Of a DNA stretch of 45,705 nucleotides, positions 7,309-18,059 are shown one piece after another. Positions within the stretch are counted from its first letter, which is position 1. The number at the start of each line of letters is the position of its first letter. The position numbers and the translations under genes are program-made. The notes under the pieces were generated by a model, which was not told where the DNA came from, did not search any database, and saw only the letters and a list, made by a program, of their open reading frames with translations. This stretch comes from Abyssibacter sp. (lineage in GTDB: Bacteria; Pseudomonadota; Gammaproteobacteria; Nevskiales; OUC007), in the NCBI GenBank assembly GCA_023146115.1, contig JAGLCS010000049.1, positions 1 through 45,705 of the forward strand. Reading direction: 5' to 3'.

Positions 7309-8652
7309 TTATAGCGTCTGCGCCACTCGGGAGCGCCGCACCAGTCGCCATGCGAGCAAGACGCCGGCGCTGCCCAGCCCGGCGATGATGCCCCACCACA
7401 GCGCGTTCGGGCCTTGACCAAACCCGAACGCCAGTACGGTGCCGATCGGCATTCCGATACCCCAGTACGCCACCAAGGTAATCAGCATGGGCCAGTTCGT
7501 ATCCTTGAAACCACGCAGCGCACCGGCTGCCGAAGCCTGCAAGCAATCGAACACCTGGAACAAGGCGGCCCAGAACAACAAACCCACGGCCAACGGCGCG
7601 ACCTGCTCACTCGCGGTGTACAACCGCACGATGTACTCCGGAATCATCAAGATCAGCGCGGCAGAGAAACAGGCAAACGCCAGACTCAGTGCGACACCGG
7701 TCCAGCTGGCCCGCCTTGCGGCATCCGGATCACCACGACCAATGGCATGGCCGACACGCACCGTCGTGGCAAACGCGAACCCCAACGGCACCATGAAGCA
7801 GACCGACGAGAAGTTGATCGCAATCTGATGCGCCGCGGCCGGAACATCGCCAAAACGCGCCATGACCAGCGACGTGGCCCCGAAAAAGCCGGCCTCAAAG
7901 GTCAACATCGCCGCGATCGGCAAGCCCACAACCAGCCAGTCGCGGATGGTGCTCCATTGCGGCGCCACCCAGCGGCGGAACAACGCCAACGCGCGCAGGT
8001 AACGATTCGTGTGATAGGCGATGACGAACAATGCGAGCATCACCGTATCGGCTATGGCCGTTGCGTAGCCGCACCCCACGGCACCGAGCTGCGGCGCCCC
8101 CCAATGGCCCCACATCAGTATGTAGTTGAGCAACACGTTGACCAGCAGCCCAATGATGCCGACCAGCAGGAACGGGCGCGTCTCCCCCATGCCGTCCGCA
8201 CCAAAACGCAGCACCAGCATGACCGCAAACGCTGGCGAACCCAGCGACACCGCCCGCAGATAGCCGGCTGCCGATGCTGTGCCTTGCTCGGACAGCCCTA
8301 GATGCTGCATCAACGGTGCCGCCGTCACTTGCATGAGCACCAACAACACGAGGCCCACCACCACCGCCACCCAGAGGCACTGCTGCAGATAATGTCCAAT
8401 GCGATCCGGCACTTCACCGCCACCACGCTGCTGCGCAACAATCGGCGACAAACCGTTCGCCAGTCCGATGACCAGCAGGCCCAGAATCATCCAGTAGCTG
8501 GAGCCGGACGCGACCGCCGCAAGATCCGTAGCCGACAGTCGGCCCGCCATGATCGTATCCGCCACGCGGGAGCCCATCATCGCCAGCTGGGCCAGCACGA
8601 TTGGCGTCGCCAGGCGAAGGCAGGCGCGGATTTCAGCCATCAGCGCGGGCAT
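7309..8652 (-). CDS. MATE family multidrug efflux transporter (NorM-like)
   Basis: A 447-aa polytopic inner-membrane protein with about twelve hydrophobic helices in two similar halves, the MATE arrangement. The first helices contain LRLATPIVLAQLAMMGSRVADTIMAG, the family-typical N-terminal pattern (residues about 12-37), and the second half has the matching GLPIAAMLTFEAGFF stretch near residue 240. It should export cationic drugs or metabolites using a Na+ or H+ gradient; the substrate cannot be inferred. An alternative ATG four codons downstream (8640) is possible. Confidence 0.95.
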   Translation of the reverse strand: MPALMAEIRACLRLATPIVLAQLAMMGSRVADTIMAGRLSATDLAAVASGSSYWMILGLLVIGLANGLSPIVAQQRGGGEVPDRIGHYLQQCLWVAVVVGLVLLVLMQVTAAPLMQHLGLSEQGTASAAGYLRAVSLGSPAFAVMLVLRFGADGMGETRPFLLVGIIGLLVNVLLNYILMWGHWGAPQLGAVGCGYATAIADTVMLALFVIAYHTNRYLRALALFRRWVAPQWSTIRDWLVVGLPIAAMLTFEAGFFGATSLVMARFGDVPAAAHQIAINFSSVCFMVPLGFAFATTVRVGHAIGRGDPDAARRASWTGVALSLAFACFSAALILMIPEYIVRLYTASEQVAPLAVGLLFWAALFQVFDCLQASAAGALRGFKDTNWPMLITLVAYWGIGMPIGTVLAFGFGQGPNALWWGIIAGLGSAGVLLAWRLVRRSRVAQTL

Positions 8653-8896
8653 GAACGGGGCTCCTGAACACGGAGAGGGCGCGGGAGTCTAGCGAAATCG
8701 TCCGCCCATCGGAGACACAACGCTGCGCGCGCCCCCGCTGCCTTTAATGGCACGGTGAAGTCCTGAATCTAAGTGCTTCTTTTAACGGCAATTTGACATG
8801 GCTTCGCTATTGTTTGGACGACACCGCTCTATTACTCTGCACACAGAAGGGATCGAGCTGGCGCAGTGACGCCGCCTCACCAAGCCGGGGGTTTAG

Positions 8897-11176
8897 ATGA
8901 ATACGCAGTTTTCCGCATGGCTACGCGCATTGGCGCTGGCCACAATCAGCGCTTGTGTCGTCGCTTGTGGCAGCGACAACACGTTGTCTGGCAACGGTGA
9001 CGGCACTGGAGGCGGAACCGGCGGCACACCCGACCCCGGCGACCCCGTCGACGAAATCGTATTGCGGATGGGTGTGCTCGACGACAACTCCGGCACGTTC
9101 ACGCAGAACGTGATCTTTGTGGAGCAATCGCCGATTGCCGACGGGGTCGGCACCACCCTTCGCGTCGACATTGTCGACGAGAACGGCGCGCCGTACATCG
9201 ATAATTCCATCTCTGTCGATTTCTCGGCGGGTTGCGCGGATTCGTCGGCGCTGCCGACAAATCGCACGACCGGAACCACCGGGCGCGCCTCCACGATCTA
9301 CACGGGCACCGTGGCCTGCGCGGGGCTGGACGCGATCACCGCGACCGCGACATTCGGCGATCAGACTCTCAGCGCCTCCGGCAGCGTCGACGTGCGCGTC
9401 GTGCGCATGGGTTCACTGACCGGCGGGAGTTTCAATGAGGGCGTCGTGGCGGTCGGGCAATCCCCGATCGCGACCCGTGGCTCGTCAGGCCTGCGCGTCG
9501 ACTTCGTGGACCAGAACGATAATCCGATCTCGTCGGCAGCGCTGACCGTCTCTTTCTCCAGCGCAATCTGTACCGGTGATGCCACGCTGGATTCGCCAGT
9601 CACCTCTGTGAACGGGGTCGCCCGGTCCACCTTCCAGGACGCGGGCTGCGCCAGCGGCGCCGAGATTACCGACACGATCACGGCCACAACGACAGCGTTC
9701 GGAAAAGCGCTTTCTGCCGCCGGAAATCTCACGGTACAACCCGCCAACCTCGGTGCACTCGAGTTTGTCCAGGCCGATCCTCCTGTGATCGGCTTGCGCG
9801 GAACCGGCGGCCAGGGCATTCCTGAAACCTCCACGGTGACCTTCCTGCTTCGCGATGAAGTAGGCGACCCTGTCGAGGGCGAAACGGTGGTCTTTGTTCT
9901 GGACCGCAATACCGGCGGCATCGAACTGTCCGATTCTCAAGGCATCACGAATTCGGACGGGCAGGTGGCTGTGGTCGTACGCGCAGGCACGGTGCACACC
10001 TCCGTCCGGGTGCGCGCCGAAGCCACCGATGGCAACTCGGGCGAAACCATCTCTAGCCAGTCGGACCAACTGGTGATTTCTTCGGGCATCGTGGATAACG
10101 ACAGCTTCTCGCTCACAGCCGAGTGCTTCAATCTGGAAGCCTTCGATTACGACGGTGTGGAAACCGGCGTGAACATCCGTCTGGCAGACCGGTTCAACAA
10201 CCCGGTCCCCGAAGGCACTGCAGTCGCGTTCACCACCGAGGAAGGTTCCATCGACGGCCAGTGCTTTGTCGACGCCACCGGAGCTTGCTCGGTTGTCTGG
10301 CGCAGCCAAGGTCGTCGGCCGGTGGATGGCCGCACGACCGTGCTGGCAACCGCGACGGGTGAAGAGAGCTTTTTTGACAGCAATGGCGATGGCGTCCATC
10401 AGGATGGCGAGCAGAATCTCGCCGAGCAGGACCTGCCAGAGGCATTCCTCGACCGGGACGAGGACGGCGTTTACGACATCGCCGGCTTCGGGGGTAATGG
10501 CCGCCAGACACCGAATCGACCGTTTACAGCCATCGAGGCGGATTCGAACGTCGACTTCAACAACGACAACCTGCACAACGCGGCCAGTGGCAGCTTCACC
10601 GGCCTGTTGTGTGAAAGCGGCTGCGACGACCCGAACGAAGGCACGTTGCTCAGCGTGCGCGAATCCCTCGTGCTGATTTTCTCCGGATCGGGGGCTGTTC
10701 TCGACGGGCAGTACATGGCGGACAGCGACGGCTTCAATGACAGCCTGCTCGTTCTCGACCGGACAGGCACCGACCCGTCACCTACCGGAGTGGCGCTGAC
10801 GACCAATTCCGGTGATTTCGACGACACGATGAACCTCGGCCAGCAGTTCGATAACGCCGGCGACCCGACGTTCTTCGTGGGGGGCGCGTCACTGGGCGTG
10901 ATCCTGCGCGATGCGCGTGGTCAGCCGCTGCCTGTCGGCACGACCATCACTGTCGAAAGCGATGTAGGTTCACCGGTCGGCGTGACCAGCTACGAGGTGC
11001 TCTGCACGACCAGCGACGCGCTGCTCTCGCACCTCTATGTCTTCTCGATCGACGGACCTGATCCCGACGCCGAGGCGGACAACGGGTCGATCCGAATCAC
11101 CGTGACCACCCCACGCGGCATCATCAGCCGCCAGAGCTACGGTGTGACGTTCACCCCCGCCCCTGAGGGACCTTGA
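8897..11176 (+). CDS. large surface lipoprotein with Ig-like (Big) repeats
   Basis: A 759-aa exported protein. The signal ends in a lipobox (VVACGS, Cys24), followed by a glycine/threonine-rich linker at 30-48. Most of the rest is repeated beta-sandwich sequence: related segments beginning VLRMGVLDD (about residue 55) and VRMGSLTGG (about 170), then a Big_1-like domain around 285-390 (DEVGDPVEGETVVFVLD, SDGQVAVVVRAG), and more copies to the C-terminus. Around 495-530 are acidic DSNGDGVHQDGE and DRDEDGVYD stretches that look like calcium-binding loops. Such proteins often act in adhesion, but no ligand is evident. A 244-base upstream gap likely holds its own promoter. Confidence 0.85.
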   Translation: MNTQFSAWLRALALATISACVVACGSDNTLSGNGDGTGGGTGGTPDPGDPVDEIVLRMGVLDDNSGTFTQNVIFVEQSPIADGVGTTLRVDIVDENGAPYIDNSISVDFSAGCADSSALPTNRTTGTTGRASTIYTGTVACAGLDAITATATFGDQTLSASGSVDVRVVRMGSLTGGSFNEGVVAVGQSPIATRGSSGLRVDFVDQNDNPISSAALTVSFSSAICTGDATLDSPVTSVNGVARSTFQDAGCASGAEITDTITATTTAFGKALSAAGNLTVQPANLGALEFVQADPPVIGLRGTGGQGIPETSTVTFLLRDEVGDPVEGETVVFVLDRNTGGIELSDSQGITNSDGQVAVVVRAGTVHTSVRVRAEATDGNSGETISSQSDQLVISSGIVDNDSFSLTAECFNLEAFDYDGVETGVNIRLADRFNNPVPEGTAVAFTTEEGSIDGQCFVDATGACSVVWRSQGRRPVDGRTTVLATATGEESFFDSNGDGVHQDGEQNLAEQDLPEAFLDRDEDGVYDIAGFGGNGRQTPNRPFTAIEADSNVDFNNDNLHNAASGSFTGLLCESGCDDPNEGTLLSVRESLVLIFSGSGAVLDGQYMADSDGFNDSLLVLDRTGTDPSPTGVALTTNSGDFDDTMNLGQQFDNAGDPTFFVGGASLGVILRDARGQPLPVGTTITVESDVGSPVGVTSYEVLCTTSDALLSHLYVFSIDGPDPDAEADNGSIRITVTTPRGIISRQSYGVTFTPAPEGP

Positions 11177-11185
11177 TCCATCGCG

Positions 11186-12199
11186 CTAACGGCCAATGTC
11201 GTGCTTGCGTAACAAGCCACGCAGCTTGTCGTAGCTAAGCCCGAGCGCCTCCGCCGTGCGTCCCTGGTGATGCTGATGCGCATCCAGGGCGTGCGTCAGG
11301 CGCGCGGCCTCGAACTCTGCGACGACTTCGGTAAAGTCATACGGATAGCGAATCTGCGCCTCAGGTACAGGCGCTGATGTTGTCGCGCCGGCCGGGGCGC
11401 TGTCCGGCATCCGGCTGCTCGGGCGAAATGGCGATGCGAAGGGGTCGAATTCAATCCGGGAGACCGGCTTGCCGGGCACAGCGCGGTACACCGCCCGTTC
11501 CACCACGTTCTTGAGCTCACGCACGTTGCCCGGCCAGGCGTAGTTCTCCAAGGTCGCCGAGGCCGCGCCGGTGAAGCCGGCAAAGTATTCGTGCCGCAGC
11601 TGCTTCACCATGCCCTTGGCGAAGTGTTCGGCCAGCGGAACGATGTCCTCCGGGCGAAACCGTAGGGGTGGCAGCGTGAGCACGTCGAACGACAGGCGGT
11701 CCAGCAAATCTTCCCGAAAACGGCCTTCGGCCGCCCACGCCGGCAGGTCGACGTTTGCGGCGCCGATAATCCGGACATCCACCTGCCGCATCTCATTTGA
11801 ACCGACCCGCTCGAACTGTCCGTACTCCACGACCCTGAGCAACTTCTCCTGCAAGCGCAGCGACATGGAAGCCAGCTCGTCGAGGAACAGTGTGCCGCCG
11901 TCCGCCGTTTCAAAACGGCCGGCGCGAGACTTACTGGCGCCGGTGTAGGCACCGGCCACATGCCCGAACATTTCGGACTCCAGCAGCTCTTCGTTAATCG
12001 CGGCACAGTTCAGCTTGATGAACGGCCGGTCCCATCGCTCAGACAGATAATGCAGCCGGGCGGCGATGAGTTCCTTACCGGTGCCGCGCTCGCCGATCAC
12101 CAGCACTGGCTTGGCCAGCGGTGCCACCTGCGATAAGCGCTCAAGCAGATCAAGGAAGGACTCGGATTCACCGATCAGGGATTCTGCTTCTCGCTCCAT
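11186..12199 (-). CDS. pspF: PspF, sigma-54 activator of the psp operon
   Basis: A 337-aa AAA+ enhancer-binding protein that activates sigma-54 RNA polymerase at psp promoters and is held inactive by PspA. Visible parts are Walker A GERGTGKE (36-43), the sigma-54 contact loop as GAYTGA (83-88, with Tyr where GAFTGA is usual), Walker B LFLDE (104-108), and a Fis-type helix-turn-helix at the C-terminus. Like E. coli PspF it lacks an N-terminal receiver domain. The frame is open to a TTG at 12238, but ATG 12199 matches the E. coli N-terminus and leaves a perfect palindrome (12212-12224) outside the coding region. It is divergent from the psp genes it should control. Confidence 0.96.
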   Translation of the reverse strand: MEREAESLIGESESFLDLLERLSQVAPLAKPVLVIGERGTGKELIAARLHYLSERWDRPFIKLNCAAINEELLESEMFGHVAGAYTGASKSRAGRFETADGGTLFLDELASMSLRLQEKLLRVVEYGQFERVGSNEMRQVDVRIIGAANVDLPAWAAEGRFREDLLDRLSFDVLTLPPLRFRPEDIVPLAEHFAKGMVKQLRHEYFAGFTGAASATLENYAWPGNVRELKNVVERAVYRAVPGKPVSRIEFDPFASPFRPSSRMPDSAPAGATTSAPVPEAQIRYPYDFTEVVAEFEAARLTHALDAHQHHQGRTAEALGLSYDKLRGLLRKHDIGR

Positions 12200-12211
12200 G
12201 CCGCTCAACCC

Positions 12212-12224
12212 GGTCAATTTGACC
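12212..12224. promoter_or_regulatory. perfect palindrome, likely PspF binding site
   Basis: GGTCAA-T-TTGACC is a perfect inverted repeat of six bases per arm. It lies between the pspF start and the sigma-54 promoter, about 110 bases upstream of that promoter, where the PspF enhancer sites lie in E. coli. Its closeness to the pspF start would also allow autogenous repression. The assignment comes from position and symmetry, not from a matched consensus. Confidence 0.5.
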
Positions 12225-12291
12225 AAATCTTGGGGCAATTAACCTATAAAGGCAATGGAGCTCGCTTGGGAGTAATAATCTTTTCTTTTAT

Positions 12292-12304
12292 AATCAATGT
12301 CTTA
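12292..12304 (+). promoter_or_regulatory. IHF binding site in the psp control region
   Basis: AATCAATGTCTTA fits the IHF consensus WATCAANNNNTTR at every defined position. It sits in an AT-rich tract (12268-12320) between the presumed PspF site and the sigma-54 promoter, the same order as in E. coli, where IHF bends the DNA so that PspF can reach the polymerase. Confidence 0.75.
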
Positions 12305-12320
12305 TCTGGTTTTCAAAAGA

Positions 12321-12336
12321 TGGCACAGGTGTTGGA
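12321..12336 (+). promoter_or_regulatory. sigma-54 promoter of the psp operon
   Basis: TGGCAC (12321-12326), five bases, then TTGG (12332-12335) gives the -24/-12 spacing of sigma-54 promoters. The -24 element is a perfect match; the -12 element has TTGG instead of TTGC. The E. coli pspA promoter also departs from the consensus at this place (TTGT, from memory). Transcription would start near 12347, about 34 bases before the first gene. Confidence 0.8.
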
Positions 12337-12380
12337 ATAAAGAGGCTGTGACCCAAACACCGCTTACAGGGAGTTCTGAC

Positions 12381-12620
12381 ATGATCCGCACTATCGCCAT
12401 CGCCGCCGTCCTCGCAGCCAGCATGACCACCAGCGCCCACGCGTCCCCGAACGTGCGCGATGCGATCCATGCGGCGACATCACACGCCATTGCCACACAG
12501 GGCAATCGCGCGCTGAAGCACATCAAAGACGAAGCGTTTCGCATTCTTCGTCCCGTACTTCCGGAGCCTGCTCCGGTAGTCGAATCTGCCGAGCAGTCCG
12601 CCCTCAAGAAGGCGGACTAA
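12381..12620 (+). CDS. small exported protein, first gene of the psp operon
   Basis: A 79-aa protein with a clear signal peptide (IAIAAVLAASM, cleavage after SAHA near residue 21). The mature part is about 58 residues: an amphipathic, histidine-containing helical stretch (about 24-58) and a Pro/Glu-rich tail (LPEPAPVVESAEQ). I recognise no family. ATG 12381 has AGGGAG 8 bases upstream; a longer frame from 12297 would cross the sigma-54 promoter and is rejected. It lies directly downstream of that promoter and 35 bases before pspA, so it should be induced with the Psp proteins. A periplasmic product would be on the other side of the membrane from PspA; its role is unknown. Confidence 0.82.
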   Translation: MIRTIAIAAVLAASMTTSAHASPNVRDAIHAATSHAIATQGNRALKHIKDEAFRILRPVLPEPAPVVESAEQSALKKAD

Positions 12621-12655
12621 GGCGAGCCCGATCCCACCAATACTTGGAGCCAAAC

Positions 12656-13333
12656 ATGGGTATTTACTCTCGACTGTCCGACATCATCAATTCCAACATG
12701 CATGCCATGCTGGACAAGGCGGAAGATCCGGAAAAACTGGTCCGCCTGATCATTCAGGAAATGGAAGACACCTTGGTTGAGGTGCGCTCGACCTCCGTCC
12801 GCACCATCGCTCGGAAGAAAACGCTGGAGCGCAAGCACAGCGCCCTGAATCGCGACGCGGCGGAGTGGGAACGCAAGGCCGAGCTCGCAATTCGCCATGA
12901 GCGCGAAGACCTGGCGCGCGCCGCCCTGCTGGCCAAGCAGCGCATTGTCGACGTCCAAAACGAGATCAGCGAGGAGCTGAACGCGCTGGACACCGAGCAA
13001 GACAAGCTCGACACGGACATCGCCAAGCTGAAGAGCAAACTGGCTGATGCCAAGGCACGGCAGAAGACCATCGTGTTACGCAAGCGCTCCGCGACGACGC
13101 GCGTACGCGTGCAGCAACAGGTCAACAGCGAGAAGATCGATGACGCCATGGTGCAGTTCGAGGCCTACGAGCGCCGCATCGATTCGCTAGAAGCCGAGGC
13201 AGAATCGTATGATCTGGGTCGCCAGGATCTGAATGACGAGTTTGCCGAGCTGGAAAGCTCCGACCAGGTTGAGGAAGAGCTGGCGGCCTTGAAGGCCCGC
13301 GTCCGCACGCCAGACGCTCCTTCTGACAAATAA
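12656..13333 (+). CDS. pspA: phage shock protein A
   Basis: A 225-aa ESCRT-III-related coiled-coil protein. It binds stressed inner membrane through its N-terminal amphipathic helix and, when unstressed, inhibits PspF. The N-terminus (MGIYSRLSDIINSN) and the segment DKAEDPEKLVRLIIQEME are nearly the same as in E. coli PspA, as is the EAYERRIDSLEAEAES region. Nearly all the protein is predicted coiled coil; the length is within three residues of E. coli. ATG 12656 is preceded by TGGAG at a spacing of 7 and starts the conserved helix. The next gene, pspB, starts 27 bases after the stop. Confidence 0.98.
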   Translation: MGIYSRLSDIINSNMHAMLDKAEDPEKLVRLIIQEMEDTLVEVRSTSVRTIARKKTLERKHSALNRDAAEWERKAELAIRHEREDLARAALLAKQRIVDVQNEISEELNALDTEQDKLDTDIAKLKSKLADAKARQKTIVLRKRSATTRVRVQQQVNSEKIDDAMVQFEAYERRIDSLEAEAESYDLGRQDLNDEFAELESSDQVEEELAALKARVRTPDAPSDK

Positions 13334-13360
13334 ACCAACATCGCAAGGCTAGGGAGTCCG

Positions 13361-13588
13361 ATGGACGAACTCTTTCCACTGCTCGTCATCCTGCTGGTGG
13401 TCGTGGCGCCGACCTGGATCGCGTTTCACTACATCACGATCTGGAAGAAGCACAAGCCAGTCAGCTCGGAAGATCAGGATGCCAAGATCCGGCAACTGGA
13501 GCAGTCCGCACGCCGTATGCGGCATCGCCTGGAGGCTCTGGAAGCCATCCTGGATGCCGAAGTCCCCAACTGGAGACGCAAGTCATGA
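13361..13588 (+). CDS. pspB: phage shock protein B
   Basis: A 75-aa inner-membrane protein with one N-terminal span (residues about 4-25) and a cytoplasmic coiled coil (LEQSARRMRHRLEALEAIL, about 43-61). The pattern FHYITIWKKHK after the span and the ending PNWR are typical of PspB. With PspC it senses membrane stress and draws PspA away from PspF. The stop codon overlaps the pspC start (ATGA at 13585-13588), so translation is coupled. Confidence 0.95.
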   Translation: MDELFPLLVILLVVVAPTWIAFHYITIWKKHKPVSSEDQDAKIRQLEQSARRMRHRLEALEAILDAEVPNWRRKS

Positions 13589-14001
13589 AACGCAGCCGCT
13601 CGCTAAACCTGCACCGCGACCCCGACAATGGCTGGATCGCCGGTGTCTGCGCGGGGTTGGCCACCTACTTTGACGTGGACCGCAAGGTGGTCCGAATCAT
13701 CATGGTGCTGGGACTGATCTTTTTTGCCTGGCCGACGCTCATCGCCTATGTCGTCGCCGCCTGCTTGCTGCCAAAGAAGTCGCGCGCCGCCGAAGCGACT
13801 ACCGCGACAGCGGATTTCGAAGCGGATGACACCGATCCGGACAACATGGCGTACACGCCGAATCTGCATGAGGTCGAAGATGATTTCGACCACTTGGAGC
13901 GCAAGCTTCGGGGGCTGGAAGCTTATCTGTCCTCCAAGGACCTGGAGCTGAACCGCGCGTTCCGCAACCTGGAACGTGGCGAGAACCGCGCGTCGGGCTA
14001 A
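13585..14001 (+). CDS. pspC: phage shock protein C
   Basis: A 138-aa inner-membrane sensor protein. The N-terminal PspC domain contains the family motif GWIAGVCAGLATYFDVD (about residues 16-32) followed by a hydrophobic region with one or two spans (about 36-66). A charged C-terminal coiled-coil tail follows (HLERKLRGLEAYL). It acts with PspB as a positive effector of psp expression. No pspD or pspG is found next to it. The last bases overlap the stop of the convergent thioesterase gene. Confidence 0.95.
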   Translation: MKRSRSLNLHRDPDNGWIAGVCAGLATYFDVDRKVVRIIMVLGLIFFAWPTLIAYVVAACLLPKKSRAAEATTATADFEADDTDPDNMAYTPNLHEVEDDFDHLERKLRGLEAYLSSKDLELNRAFRNLERGENRASG

Positions 14002-14432
14002 ACCGGGCGCGGTGGCAACGAATAGCTGCCCGTCGCCACCGCCACCGGTTCGGGATCATCGACGCTGTGCACGTCAACCGTGCAGATCACCAGCCGCCGC
14101 CCGAGCTTGAGGATCCGGGCCCGGGCTTCGATATCCCGCATCTCGGGCCGGCGGAGAAAATGGATGTTCGTGTCGGTGGTCACCGCCAACAACTCCGCTC
14201 CCAAGTGGCCGAGTATGACCGCGTACATGGCCGAATCCGCCGCCGCAAACATCATCGGCCCCGACAGCGTGCCGCCCGGCCGTACCATGGTCGCGTCTAC
14301 CGGCATGCGGATCGTCGCGCGACCCGGTGCCAGTTCGGTGACCTGCAACCCCGCGGCCCGTGGTAAGCCGGCGTGCAACAGGCGCTGGACATCGGCAGCC
14401 GCCAGCACCGGCTTCAAGTTCGTCTCTTCCAT
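13998..14432 (-). CDS. PaaI-type hotdog thioesterase
   Basis: A 144-aa hotdog-fold acyl-CoA thioesterase-like protein. The pattern GGTLSGPMMFAAADSAMYAVI (about residues 53-73) holds the helix with the catalytic-site Asp seen in PaaI/YbgC-like enzymes, and FLRRPEMRDIEARARILKLGRR matches the later strands. The substrate is unknown. The frame is open to 14477; I chose ATG 14432 because the recognisable domain begins soon after, but ATG 14465 or TTG 14477 cannot be excluded and no start has a good ribosome site. It follows tgt on the same strand and overlaps the end of pspC by 4 bases. Confidence 0.82.
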   Translation of the reverse strand: MEETNLKPVLAAADVQRLLHAGLPRAAGLQVTELAPGRATIRMPVDATMVRPGGTLSGPMMFAAADSAMYAVILGHLGAELLAVTTDTNIHFLRRPEMRDIEARARILKLGRRLVICTVDVHSVDDPEPVAVATGSYSLPPRPV

Positions 14433-14486
14433 CCCGCTAGTTTGCCACGCCGGCCGTCCATCCATACCCGCCCGCAAGCACTGCAG

Positions 14487-16624
<2,138 letters not shown>

Positions 16625-16718
16625 TCGAACATCGCAGATACGTGAGGGCGCGGATCATACGTGAGCAAACCGCGCGGCATGAGCCGTGCTTTACAATCGT
16701 CCGCAACAAGATCATGAC

Positions 16719-18059
16719 ATGGGGGGATTCGTGGCTGCTGCACGCGAACATTGGGGAAGCCGATTCGGATTCATCATGGCCGCCGCGGGCTCCGCGGTCG
16801 GCCTCGGCAACATCTGGAAGTTCCCATACGAAACCGGCGCCAACGGTGGCGGCGCGTTTCTGCTGCTCTACCTGCTATTTATCGTGGTGTTCGGCGCCTC
16901 GTTAATCCTCGCGGAAATGGTCCTGGGCCGTGCCAGCGGCCAAAATCCGGTCGGCGCATTTCGCAGCCTGGGGGGTGGGCGTTGGCCGCTAGTGGGCTAT
17001 CTGGGCGTGTTCACCGGCTTTGTCATTCTCTCCTTCTACATCGTCATTGCCGGTTGGACCATCGCTTACATGGGCTTCATGCTCGACGGCAGCCTCATCA
17101 GCGGCGATGCCGAGAGCATCGGCGCGAAATTCAGCGCGTTTATCAGCGGGGGCGCCACGCCGGTGCTGCTCGCTGGCCTGTTCATGGTCGCCACCGTGAT
17201 CGTCGTGCTGGGCGGCATCGGCAAGGGCATCGAGCGGGCGTCCAAACTGTTGATGCCGGTGCTTTTTGTGCTGCTGCTGGTTTTGATTGCCCGATCGGTG
17301 TCGCTACCGGGCGCGGGTGAAGGTCTGCGCTTTTTTCTGGTGCCGGACTGGAGCAAGGTCGACGGCGGCACGTTCACCTCGGCCATCGGCCAGGCGTTCT
17401 TTTCGCTGTCACTCGGCATGGGCGCCCTCATCACCTATGGCTCTTATCTTCCCAAGACCACACCGATGCCCGGCTCGGCCGCGATCATCGTCGGGCTGGA
17501 TACGCTGGTCGCCCTGCTCGCCGGCTTCATGATTCTGCCCGCCGTATTTGCCTACGGGCTCGATCCCGCTGCCGGGCCCGGCCTGACCTTCGTCACCCTG
17601 CCGGTGGTGTTCTCGCAGATGCCTGCCGGCGCGATCTTCGGCTTCGTATTCTTCGCACTATTGTTCGTCGCCGCGCTGACATCGGCCGTCTCATTGCTGG
17701 AAGTCGTCGTGACCTACCTGGTCGACGAAACCCGCCTGACGCGGCGCCCGGCCGCGCTAATCGCCGGCTGCATCTGCTTTGGCCTGGGCGTGCCGTCGTC
17801 GCTGTCGCAAGGTGCGGTGGATATCCAGATATTCGGCATGGACTTCCTCACCGCGGCCGCCTCGCTGACCGATCTGCTCCTGCCTATTGGCGGGCTATGC
17901 ACGGCCCTGTTTGTCGGGTGGAAGCTGGGACCGAAGTCCGTGGCCCTGGTCACCAATAACGGAACCCAGCGGTTCGCGCTGGCGACCGTCTGGCTATTCA
18001 TTCTTCGCTTTGTCGCGCCGATCGGCATCGCCTATGTACTGATCAGCGGGATGCTCTGA
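16719..18059 (+). CDS. Na+-dependent transporter, NSS family
   Basis: A 446-aa inner-membrane symporter of the neurotransmitter:sodium symporter family, which takes up amino acids or related compounds with Na+. The N-terminus has WGSRFGFIMAAAGSAVGLG followed by NIWKFPYE, the family signature that lines the sodium and substrate sites in helix 1. About eleven to twelve hydrophobic segments follow, as in LeuT-like bacterial members. The start is ATG 16719 or possibly GTG 16731, which has GGGGGGA five bases upstream. The stop and the next start overlap as TGATG, coupling it to an AGCS transporter. Confidence 0.93.
   Translation: MGGFVAAAREHWGSRFGFIMAAAGSAVGLGNIWKFPYETGANGGGAFLLLYLLFIVVFGASLILAEMVLGRASGQNPVGAFRSLGGGRWPLVGYLGVFTGFVILSFYIVIAGWTIAYMGFMLDGSLISGDAESIGAKFSAFISGGATPVLLAGLFMVATVIVVLGGIGKGIERASKLLMPVLFVLLLVLIARSVSLPGAGEGLRFFLVPDWSKVDGGTFTSAIGQAFFSLSLGMGALITYGSYLPKTTPMPGSAAIIVGLDTLVALLAGFMILPAVFAYGLDPAAGPGLTFVTLPVVFSQMPAGAIFGFVFFALLFVAALTSAVSLLEVVVTYLVDETRLTRRPAALIAGCICFGLGVPSSLSQGAVDIQIFGMDFLTAAASLTDLLLPIGGLCTALFVGWKLGPKSVALVTNNGTQRFALATVWLFILRFVAPIGIAYVLISGML

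Noticed and set aside
7414-8301. 295-codon frame antisense to the MATE gene
   Set aside because: Composition is rich in Arg, His and Gln with no folded pattern, as expected for a frame opposite a membrane protein gene.
9485-10576. 363-codon frame antisense to the Ig-repeat lipoprotein
   Set aside because: It is a GC-rich mirror frame of a clear gene, with no recognisable domain or ribosome site.
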